In this document: piece after piece, positions 1-5,256 of the stretch
Numbering within the stretch: the stretch's first letter is position 1
Layout: each line of letters begins with the position of its first letter
Assembly (NCBI GenBank): GCA_017984655.1
Contig: JAGNZB010000079.1
Span: 1-5,256, forward strand
DNA length: 5,256 bases
Source: Candidatus Altimarinota bacterium
Lineage (GTDB): Bacteria; Patescibacteriota; Gracilibacteria; RBG-16-42-10
Direction: 5' to 3'
Notes under the pieces: model-generated
What the model saw: only the letters and a program-made list of their open reading frames with translations
The model's database searches: none
What the model was told of the DNA's origin: nothing
Position numbers and translations under genes: made by a program

Positions 1-5
1 TTGCA

Positions 6-44
6 AGTCAGGCCTATAGCACATTCGTGGTAATAGGCCTGATT
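6..44 (-). terminator. Strong hairpin just downstream of the ABC-F gene, possible terminator
   Basis: A perfect 10-base inverted repeat (TCAGGCCTAT at 8-17, ATAGGCCTGA at 33-42) can be extended to 12 pairs with one G-T wobble (6-17 with 33-44). The 15-base loop can form a small inner stem, CAC (20-22) with GTG (27-29), closing a four-base loop. It starts 11 bases past the stop codon of the minus-strand ABC-F gene, which is where a terminator would sit. No T-run follows the stem on either strand within the window (the minus-strand tail is TGCAA), so it is not a canonical intrinsic terminator. It could instead be a 3'-end stabilising hairpin, or a shared bidirectional terminator with a gene lying left of the window. 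Confidence 0.5.
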
Positions 45-55
45 GTGAACAGTGA

Positions 56-1480
56 TTAGATCTTGAGCTCAGTAGTAATACCGATTTGTTCGATGAAGTA
101 GCGGTCGTGACTGACGATCACCATTGGGATCTTGGCCTCCATGATGAATTTTTCTAGTACTATTTTGCTAAAGATATCCAAGTGATTGGTCGGCTCATCG
201 AGCAACAAAACTGTAGGCTTGTTGGTCAGAATAATTGCAAGTTGAAGCTTCCGTAGCTCGCCCTGACTCAAGCTAATCAGCTTGCTGGTAATGAAGTCGC
301 TAGTAAATAAATAATTAGCCAGAATACTACGCCCAACACTTTCAGTAACAAATGTCTCTTGGAGAAATGTATCGAGTACTGTCGTGCGGGTATTGAAATG
401 ATTGAATTGTTGCAAATACCCAATCTTCGCCTCAGGAGCCACTATCCTCGCACCCACAAAATCAGCATCGATCCCGGCAATGATATTGAGCAATGTAGTC
501 TTACCAGCACCATTCGGACCAGTGACCAAGATCTTCTCATGAGCATGCACTGCCAATGAAACTGCTCTCAGAATTTCCTTCTCTGGTAAGACTTTTTTCT
601 CTACAGCGACCTTGACGACGAGATTCTTGCCCTCGATCTCTTGATAGACAGTGTTGATCACTGGATCCTTTTCGGGCTTTGCCACTAAGTTCTTGCGCAA
701 ATTCTCCAGAGCCTGTTTCTGAGACAGCACTAGATCACTAAACCGGTACTTGGAGTGAAACTCATTTGCTACCAGCCACTTCTCCAAGATCACAATCTCC
801 TTGTGCTGAGCCTCATAGCGTTGCAATTGTTGATCGCGTCGCTGCTGACGTTCGCTGAGAAACATGTCAAAATTACCACCATAGACTCGAATACTTGCCG
901 TCTCATGGTCAATCTCCCAAATAGTATCACAAACATTGTTGATCAAAGCTCGATCATGCGAAACAAAGACAATAGTACCAGAAAATGTACGCATAAAACC
1001 CTCCAACCATGCAATGCTTTTTTGATCCAAATTATTTGTCGGTTCATCAAAGAGCAGTATCGTCGGATCACTGAGAAGAAGTCCGAGCAAAGCAACCTTC
1101 ACCGCCTCTCCCCCACTCAGGTGATGAAGATCAAGAAGCAAAAACTCTGCCGGAAGGTCTAACTCTTGGAGAGCAATATCGATCTTGTACGACAACCAAC
1201 TCTCAGTAAGTAAACTTTCCAAATACTCACCCACCAGACTGTACTCGATGGGGAAAGTAATTTGCTGTGGCAAATAGCCAACAACTTCATGTGCGGCACT
1301 GACCTTGCCTTTGTCAGGCAAGATCTCACCGAGAATCACCTTGAGCAAGGTAGACTTCCCACAACCATTCTTACCAACAATGGCAATGTTTTTCCCCGAT
1401 TTCCCATCAAGGATAAAACTGCATTGATCTAACAGCACGGTCGCTCCACTAAATAGAGCAATATTTTGTAAACTAATCAT
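56..1480 (-). CDS. ABC-F family ATP-binding protein (ribosome-associated type, duplicated ATPase domain)
   Basis: This encodes 474 residues with two ABC ATPase domains and no membrane segments, the layout of ABC-F proteins. Family members act in the cytoplasm on the ribosome as translation factors or as antibiotic-resistance (ribosome-protection) proteins. Domain 1 has Walker A GKNGCGKST (36-44), a YLPQQ Q-loop (about 69-73), signature LSGGE (121-125), Walker B ILLFDEPTNNLD (141-152) and switch SHDR (174-177). Domain 2 has GPNGAGKTT (321-329), YLQQF (355-359), LSQGE (404-408), VLLLDEPTNHLD (424-435) and SHDR (457-460). Both catalytic glutamates are present. The charged, Gln-rich linker (about 207-275) is the family's tRNA-facing region. 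The first domain has no long insertion between Q-loop and signature, so an EttA-like Arm is absent, and there is no C-terminal extension. The ATG at 1478-1480 gives the usual MISLQNI start; an in-frame GTG at 1508-1510 would add ten hydrophobic residues and is less likely. No Shine-Dalgarno is visible: seven T's lie directly before the ATG. Family is certain; whether it is housekeeping or resistance cannot be decided here. Confidence 0.93.
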   Translation of the reverse strand: MISLQNIALFSGATVLLDQCSFILDGKSGKNIAIVGKNGCGKSTLLKVILGEILPDKGKVSAAHEVVGYLPQQITFPIEYSLVGEYLESLLTESWLSYKIDIALQELDLPAEFLLLDLHHLSGGEAVKVALLGLLLSDPTILLFDEPTNNLDQKSIAWLEGFMRTFSGTIVFVSHDRALINNVCDTIWEIDHETASIRVYGGNFDMFLSERQQRRDQQLQRYEAQHKEIVILEKWLVANEFHSKYRFSDLVLSQKQALENLRKNLVAKPEKDPVINTVYQEIEGKNLVVKVAVEKKVLPEKEILRAVSLAVHAHEKILVTGPNGAGKTTLLNIIAGIDADFVGARIVAPEAKIGYLQQFNHFNTRTTVLDTFLQETFVTESVGRSILANYLFTSDFITSKLISLSQGELRKLQLAIILTNKPTVLLLDEPTNHLDIFSKIVLEKFIMEAKIPMVIVSHDRYFIEQIGITTELKI

Positions 1481-1870
1481 AAAAAAATAGTAAATAACGA
1501 AAAAGCACACAGACTGCAGATGCAGCTTGGCTATTTGGTTAGATACTACTTGACCTCTCTATCAGCAAATTCACTCAAGCTACTACGCAATCGTCACAGA
1601 AAGACAGCGAGCTGTCCTAAAGATCAATGCTACCTTGAGCGCGAATAGCTCGTAGATGTGGAGTAGTTGAGTTCCTAAACTCATAAAGTTTCTGTATTAA
1701 ATGGCACAGAAGTTGCGCATACTATACCTAGATAAAGCCAGCCTGTAAATATTCTGCAATTAAAAACCGCACTAGCTAGCCAGTCTCAGACCATTACTCC
1801 ATGTTCGCTGGTTGCAATTTTGGTGGATCGCGTAGAAACTACTCTACGAATATACATTACTGCTCTTTTT
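1481..1870. other. Divergent intergenic region between the ABC-F and lipoprotein genes
   Basis: These 390 bases separate two divergently transcribed genes and must hold their promoters, but I see no convincing -35/-10 pair on either strand. AT-rich candidates are TACTAT (1720-1725) and TATACA (1851-1856) on the plus strand; neither has a good -35 box at 16-18 bases. The region contains several short perfect inverted repeats: GACAGC/GCTGTC (1603-1616), TGAGTT/AACTCA around a CCTA loop (1668-1683), and CGTAGA/TCTACG (1831-1848). The last lies 22 bases before the lipoprotein start and could be in its leader or act as an operator. No tRNA-like fold and no credible small ORF was found. Confidence 0.6.
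1831..1848 (+). promoter_or_regulatory. Short inverted repeat upstream of the lipoprotein gene
   Basis: CGTAGA (1831-1836) and TCTACG (1843-1848) are perfect reverse complements around a six-base spacer, ending 22 bases before the lipoprotein ATG. The position fits either a small leader hairpin or an operator-like site next to the possible -10 element TATACA (1851-1856). A six-base arm can occur by chance in a region of this size, so the function is speculative. Confidence 0.25.
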
Positions 1871-2434
1871 ATGAAATTATCCTTAGCCTTCCTGGCTCTT
1901 CCCCTCTTACTCAGCGCTTGTACTGGACCAATCAATGCTCCAGTGAACACTATCACCCCAAGTAGTACAATCAGCCCTACGGCAACTGCAACACCTGTAC
2001 CAACCACAGCAACGACAGCCCCAGCCCTCACCACCATGGTACAAATCGCTTTGGTAAATGAGATCGGTATCCCCAGCGCTACCACATTTGGCTGCGGTGA
2101 TGAGATTGAGATGGTCAATCGCCCTGTATCAACCACCACCCCACTCCAAGCAGCCATCAACGAACTGCTCAGTGTCAATACGCGCAACTACGGCATGTCA
2201 GGACTGACATCAGCCCTCTACCAGAACAACTTCACCTTAGTCAGTGCGACCATTACTGGCAGCCATGCTACGATCAACCTCACTGGAAACACTAGCCAAG
2301 ACGGTGTCTGTGATTCCCCTCGTATTCAGGAACAAATGAAACGCACCATTCTGCAGTTCCCCAGTATCACCACCTACGATATTTTGCTCAATGGCTCAGT
2401 AGCAAACTGGAACGCCCTCTTCTCAGGAGCTTAA
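1871..2434 (+). CDS. GerMN-domain lipoprotein
   Basis: This encodes 187 residues. The ATG at 1871 is chosen because it gives a textbook lipoprotein signal: Met-Lys, a hydrophobic core (3-14), and the lipobox Leu-Ser-Ala-Cys with the lipidated Cys at 17. An in-frame ATG at 1820 would add 17 residues in front of the signal and is unlikely. After Cys17 comes a Thr/Pro/Ala-rich, probably flexible linker (about 18-53), then a GerMN (sporulation and spore germination) type domain (about 56-184). Recognisable parts are FGCGDEIEMVNRPV (73-86), PLQAAINELLS (91-101), the YGMSGLTSALYQNN segment (107-120), GVCDSPRIQEQM (145-156), LQFPSI (161-166) and ILLNGS (171-176). Two cysteines, 75 and 147, could form a disulphide outside the membrane. 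The biochemical role of GerMN domains is poorly defined; a cell-envelope role is likely. It lies 16 bases before folC, so co-transcription is probable. No Shine-Dalgarno is visible; a T5 run precedes the ATG. Confidence 0.87.
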   Translation: MKLSLAFLALPLLLSACTGPINAPVNTITPSSTISPTATATPVPTTATTAPALTTMVQIALVNEIGIPSATTFGCGDEIEMVNRPVSTTTPLQAAINELLSVNTRNYGMSGLTSALYQNNFTLVSATITGSHATINLTGNTSQDGVCDSPRIQEQMKRTILQFPSITTYDILLNGSVANWNALFSGA

Positions 2435-2450
2435 TCAAATCAATCCTTGC

Positions 2451-3875
2451 ATGTCACAGTTTACATCGGTAGCTGAAGCGATAGGTTTCTTCAGCCAGTA
2501 TTTGCGCAACTCAATGTTGAGCCAAGCTCAACACCCCTTTGGTGATCCTCATCTCTATCTCGACCGAGCCTGCTATCTCTATCGCCTGCTTGGCAATCCA
2601 GAACAGCACCAAAAAGTGATTCACATCGCTGGCACATCAGGAAAAGGATCGACAGCACAAATGATTTCATTACTGCTCCAAAACCACGGATTTACGGTAG
2701 GCACTTTTCTCTCCCCCCATCTCTTCGACTATCGAGAACGATTCCAACTCAACAATCAATGGATTGATGAGCAAGCGCTTCTAAGCTACCTCAACAAAAT
2801 CGTCCCATTGATTGAAAAGATGGAGCACTCACGGATAGGCCGACCTAGCTTTTTTGAGATCAACAATGCCATTGCTTATCAGTTTTTCCATGACAACAAA
2901 GTAGATTATGTGGTGCTCGAGACCGGTGTAGGTGGCCTGTATGACAGTACCAACACTGACACTACAGCAGATAGGCTCTCAGTGATTACTGATATTGGTT
3001 ATGACCACCAGAACCTCCTAGGCATGACGCTGACTTCTATCGCCTACCAAAAAGCTGGCATCATCAAACTTGGGGGCAAAGTAATTGCATTATGGGGAAG
3101 TGAAGAGAGCAATCAGGTAGTTGAAGACATAGCTTTTGCCAAAGGAGCTCAGTTGGACTGGGTACGTCCTCTGGACCGATTCGTCACAACCTCAGTTACT
3201 GAAACGGGCTCTCTCTTTGATTACCAGACAAACACGGGCACATTGAAAGACCTAGAACTGGGCGTACTCGGCGAACATCAAGTGAGGAATGCCAGTACCG
3301 CCCTCACGGCACTTTATACAGTAGCCAAGAGAGACCAGTGGAACGTGAGAGAAGAAACAGTACGAGAGACGCTCAAACACACCCAGGAGTACATCCATGC
3401 CAAAGTGGAACGAATCATATTACAAACAAAAGCAGACAAAATAGTGGCATTCTTGGATATGGCCCACAACCCTCAAAAAATTGCTGCTCTCAATGATTGT
3501 CTCCAAACAATACGGCCCCAACAAAAATTCGATTTTTTATTTGCAGCCAAAGCAAATAAGGAATTTACCGAGATGATCGACAGTATCAGCAGCATTGCCA
3601 ACTCGATTACAGTGACCAGACCAACCTACAATGAGCACAGCATTGATCTGCCTTTCAAAAACGCATTACCATCACTGATTTGCCAATATGTGAGCGAACA
3701 TCATCCCCACATCAAAACACAGGCGATCAGCAACCCTCACCAAGCATACGAAGCCTTGATCAATACAGCCCAGAAGCCGATAGTAATTACCGGATCAAGC
3801 TACCTGATTATGACGCTCAAAGACGTTTTACAAAGAGACAATCTGCAGAAACTGACGGATCCAGCGGCGGTTTAA
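2451..3875 (+). CDS. folC: Folylpolyglutamate synthase / dihydrofolate synthase (Mur ligase family)
   Basis: This encodes 474 residues, slightly longer than the usual 420-440. The enzyme is an ATP-dependent cytoplasmic ligase that adds glutamate to folates (FPGS) and in bifunctional members to dihydropteroate (DHFS). Motifs in order: P-loop GTSGKGST (61-68); SPHL (88-91) with YRERFQLN (94-101) of the folate/Mg loop; FEINNA (135-140); LETGVGG (156-162) with the metal-binding Glu157; ITDIGYDH (179-186) with His186; IAYQKAGIIK (197-206), where Lys201 matches the lysine that is carbamylated in the family; GEHQVRNA (274-281); LDMAHNP (335-341), the usual DGAHNP, starting the C-terminal glutamate-binding domain; and TGSSYLI (447-453). 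All key residues are present, so it should be active. Whether it makes dihydrofolate or only polyglutamylates salvaged folate cannot be told, as no folP or folB is in the window. It follows the lipoprotein gene by 16 bases without a clear ribosome-binding site. Its last 48 bases overlap the 3' end of the convergent DHFR gene. Confidence 0.95.
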   Translation: MSQFTSVAEAIGFFSQYLRNSMLSQAQHPFGDPHLYLDRACYLYRLLGNPEQHQKVIHIAGTSGKGSTAQMISLLLQNHGFTVGTFLSPHLFDYRERFQLNNQWIDEQALLSYLNKIVPLIEKMEHSRIGRPSFFEINNAIAYQFFHDNKVDYVVLETGVGGLYDSTNTDTTADRLSVITDIGYDHQNLLGMTLTSIAYQKAGIIKLGGKVIALWGSEESNQVVEDIAFAKGAQLDWVRPLDRFVTTSVTETGSLFDYQTNTGTLKDLELGVLGEHQVRNASTALTALYTVAKRDQWNVREETVRETLKHTQEYIHAKVERIILQTKADKIVAFLDMAHNPQKIAALNDCLQTIRPQQKFDFLFAAKANKEFTEMIDSISSIANSITVTRPTYNEHSIDLPFKNALPSLICQYVSEHHPHIKTQAISNPHQAYEALINTAQKPIVITGSSYLIMTLKDVLQRDNLQKLTDPAAV

Positions 3876-4622
3876 TACGACATTTGACACCCCCGCATCT
3901 ACCAAAGCTTGGGATGCTTCTTGATCAACCCACCAAGCACCAGTGAGATACAGTGTCGAGCAAGCAATATCTACATTGGCTAGAAAATCTGCACCCAAAG
4001 CATCCAAAGTAGAACCAAATAGTAGTTTTCGCTCTCGCACGAATAATAGCCCAGGTAAGTCACCCATCCAGTGCTTGTCTGCATCGCTATCATCAAAACG
4101 AATGGCAAGCTTAGGATGCAAATACGGTGGTTTGAGGTAGATACTTTTATCTATCGTGGGAGAATCAGTGCGACGATCAAAAAGCACCGTCTGACTCATG
4201 TCCAACTGATGAGGTTTTCCTTCTGGAGTAGCTACTTTGTGTTGTGAAATATAGAGCACGTCAATTTCAGGCCAGAGCAATTGGTAGATTTCACTGCCAC
4301 CAATGACACAGAACTGGCGCAATGCTAATTCCTGCCACATCGCTAAAGTAATTGGCCGACTAGTAGCCGTAGTCGGTATTCTGTCTGGATCTCGTGTCAA
4401 GATATAATTCAATCGATGGCGAAGCGGGAGCCTTCCCAAAGTATCAAATGTTTCACGCCCCATGACAACAGTCCCAATCGCTCTGGATAGCTCTCCAAAC
4501 CACACTCGATCATCTTTCGCTGTCCACTGTACAGTATTGATCCCATCAGGTCCTAAGGAACCATTCTTGGTCAAAGTGAACAAAGCTGCGTGCTGGCGAC
4601 TAGATGTTTCCAAAGTACTCAT
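3828..4622 (-). CDS. folA: Dihydrofolate reductase-like protein with an unrecognised C-terminal extension
   Basis: This encodes 264 residues, about 100 more than a typical bacterial DHFR (about 160). The family reduces 7,8-dihydrofolate to tetrahydrofolate with NADPH in the cytoplasm. Residues about 10-130 match DHFR. In GSLGPDG (21-27) and WTAKDDRVWF (33-42), Asp38 aligns with E. coli catalytic Asp27. VVMGRETFDTLG (52-63) holds the cofactor-binding Gly-Arg-x-Thr. Arg70 matches the folate-glutamate-binding Arg57. LTR (75-77) and VIGGSEIY (106-113) follow, the latter with the Gly-Gly pair. LYIS (123-126) has Ser where most have Thr113. Beyond this the match fades: the usual G-D-T motif reads GKP (135-137), and residues 170-264, with several Trp and a TGAWW stretch (227-231), are not recognised. 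The start is supported by a weak purine-rich AGAAG before the ATG. It lies 30 bases after the upstream minus-strand gene, suggesting an operon, and overlaps folC by 48 bases. DHFR fold: confident. True folate activity: probable. The gene symbol is given on that basis. Confidence 0.8.
   Translation of the reverse strand: MSTLETSSRQHAALFTLTKNGSLGPDGINTVQWTAKDDRVWFGELSRAIGTVVMGRETFDTLGRLPLRHRLNYILTRDPDRIPTTATSRPITLAMWQELALRQFCVIGGSEIYQLLWPEIDVLYISQHKVATPEGKPHQLDMSQTVLFDRRTDSPTIDKSIYLKPPYLHPKLAIRFDDSDADKHWMGDLPGLLFVRERKLLFGSTLDALGADFLANVDIACSTLYLTGAWWVDQEASQALVDAGVSNVVLNRRWIRQFLQIVSL
3895..3917 (+). terminator. Hairpin just past the folC stop, inside the opposing DHFR gene
   Basis: GCATC (3895-3899) pairs with GATGC (3913-3917), and CCAA (3902-3905) pairs with TTGG (3909-3912), leaving a two-base bulge (TA) and a three-base loop. 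It begins 20 bases after the folC stop codon and is followed by TTCTT, a poor U-tract. It may help end plus-strand transcription inside the coding part of the convergent gene. It also encodes part of the DHFR C-terminal region on the other strand, so the pairing could be accidental. Confidence 0.3.
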
Positions 4623-4652
4623 AGTTCTTCTGACACAAATAAAACATCCAGA

Positions 4653-5256
4653 CTATTCGCCCAAAATTCGCTTAGCAGCAACTTCCTTGAGCTCTTTGGT
4701 ATCTACCATATCCAACTTCAAGCCAAGCATTGGCAACTGCTGAACCAAAGAATCCAGAGCAAATAGATCTCCTTTCTTCAGTGCAGTAGCAATATGGATC
4801 TGCTCCTGTTGGTTGAGCCCTTTGTACAAAGTAACTAACACTTCGACTAAATCTAATAGTGCTTTGTTGGGCTGCTGTGCTGGCTCTTGGTGAGCAAAGA
4901 GCTTGCCTTGGCTTGCCAATTCAAGAATATTTTTGGCAGCCACCTTTTTGATATTATTGAGGACATGCGGTAGCGCTCGATCTTGATCAGTAAGCCGCGC
5001 ATCGACATGGAGCATCACATCATCCAAAGCGCTATCATCACCTGATTCGATCGCTTTGATGATCTCCATTTGCTCTGCTTGATCAAGCAGCTTGTATTCC
5101 TTCATGATCAACTTCATGATCCGATCATATTCTTGTTGAATCTGCTGGCCATATTGTTGCCACTGACCGGGTTGCACACCATACTCTTTCGCCTTCTCCA
5201 CCACACCAGGTGGAAAAGCACCAGCTTCTTGTGGCTTACTCTGGCCAATCGTATCT
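4653..5256 (-). CDS. Unrecognised protein with two internal repeats (partial, 5' end outside the window)
   Basis: The frame is open from its TAG stop (4653-4655) through the right edge. An in-frame GTG at 5202-5204 is not the start, because 17 more sense codons precede it up to 5255; 200 residues are visible. I do not recognise the family. The visible N-terminal part is Pro/Gly/Gln-rich (residues 1-45, with QEAGAFPPG at 9-17) and probably flexible. It is followed by two diverged copies of a ~58-residue unit (54-112 and 144-200), each starting with a Tyr-Lys and a Gln-x-Glu-Gln element and ending in VAAKxIL. The units look alpha-helical and are joined by a linker of about 30 residues (113-143). 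No signal peptide, membrane segment or catalytic motif is visible in this part. It is 30 bases upstream of the DHFR gene on the same strand and probably co-transcribed, which does not reveal its job. Confidence 0.8.
   Translation of the reverse strand, partial: DTIGQSKPQEAGAFPPGVVEKAKEYGVQPGQWQQYGQQIQQEYDRIMKLIMKEYKLLDQAEQMEIIKAIESGDDSALDDVMLHVDARLTDQDRALPHVLNNIKKVAAKNILELASQGKLFAHQEPAQQPNKALLDLVEVLVTLYKGLNQQEQIHIATALKKGDLFALDSLVQQLPMLGLKLDMVDTKELKEVAAKRILGE
4656..4826 (-). repeat. Internal protein repeat, copy 2
   Basis: This stretch encodes residues 144-200 of the visible partial protein, up to the stop codon. It opens with YKGLNQQEQ, has KKGDLFALDS in place of copy 1's SGDDSALDD element, and ends with LKEVAAKRILGE. 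It is the last part of the protein, so the repeat pair forms the C-terminal half of what is visible. More copies could lie upstream of the window. Confidence 0.7.
4920..5096 (-). repeat. Internal protein repeat, copy 1
   Basis: This stretch encodes residues 54-112 of the visible partial protein. It opens with YKLLDQAEQ, continues with an SGDDSALDD turn and ends with IKKVAAKNILE. It aligns with copy 2: 13 of the first 31 residues are identical, and the 11-residue tail shares K-x-VAAK-x-IL. The central part is three residues longer than in copy 2. The similarity is at protein level only; the DNA copies have diverged, pointing to an old duplication. Confidence 0.7.

Noticed and set aside
755..1162. 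Plus-strand open frame of 135 codons inside the ABC-F gene
   Set aside because: It lies opposite the linker and first ATPase domain, whose motifs are intact on the other strand; its product has no recognisable features.
1514..1525. CTGCA/TGCAG inverted repeat near the ABC-F start, and GAGC/GCTC at 1637-1651
   Set aside because: The arms are only four to five bases long and not followed by T-runs; they are too common by chance to call as elements.
1540..1580. Possible minus-strand promoter for the ABC-F gene (TTGCTG, 17 bases, TATCTA)
   Set aside because: Each box matches the consensus at only three of six positions, which is not better than chance in AT-rich DNA.
1701..1748. Small plus-strand ORF of 15 codons (ATG at 1701) in the divergent region
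   Set aside because: It is very short, has no ribosome-binding site and no recognisable sequence; such ORFs are expected by chance.
1786..2187. Minus-strand open frame of 133 codons opposite the lipoprotein gene
   Set aside because: It is antisense to a gene with clear lipobox and GerMN motifs, and its Val/Gly/Ala-rich product is a mirror of the Thr/Pro-rich linker. No family resemblance was seen.
3943..4140. Plus-strand open frame of 65 codons opposite the DHFR C-terminal region
   Set aside because: It was considered as evidence that the DHFR extension is spurious, but the minus frame is continuous with the DHFR domain without a stop and the plus frame has no features, so it is treated as a shadow.
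5202..5204. GTG as the start of the right-most minus-strand gene
   Set aside because: The same frame is open without a stop up to the window edge, with protein-like Pro/Gly/Gln-rich residues, so the gene most likely starts outside the window and this codon is an internal Val.

Overview
The window carries five protein-coding genes on both strands and no recognisable RNA gene, mobile element or CRISPR array. From left to right: an ABC-F type duplicated ATPase on the minus strand (56-1480); a gene-free divergent region of about 390 bases; a plus-strand pair made of a GerMN-domain lipoprotein (1871-2434) and the folate ligase FolC (2451-3875); and a minus-strand pair made of a dihydrofolate reductase-like protein with an unusual C-terminal half (3828-4622) and the 3' part of an unrecognised repeat-containing gene (4653 to beyond the right edge).

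The organism is bacterial. Hints of a Patescibacteria/CPR-type or related lineage are the style of the DHFR (a WTAKDD segment where most bacteria have W-x-x-x-x-D, followed by MGRETFDTLG), the style of FolC (LGNPEQ before a GTSGKGST P-loop), a lipoprotein GerMN protein, tight gene packing, and almost no Shine-Dalgarno sequences. This placement is inference from protein style, not a phylogenetic result.

The most notable arrangement is that folC and the DHFR gene, whose products act in the same folate pathway, run tail to tail and overlap by 48 bases. FolC adds glutamate to (dihydro)folates, and DHFR reduces dihydrofolate to tetrahydrofolate. The DHFR-like protein keeps the N-terminal catalytic and cofactor motifs. 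It lacks the usual GDT/C-terminal strand signature and instead has roughly 95 extra residues of unknown nature. The gene upstream of it encodes a protein with two diverged copies of a ~58-residue helical-looking repeat and no family I can name.

No CRISPR, toxin-antitoxin, phage or defence system is visible. The items most worth a second look are the DHFR C-terminal extension, the folC/folA convergent overlap with a hairpin just beyond folC, and the internal repeat protein.
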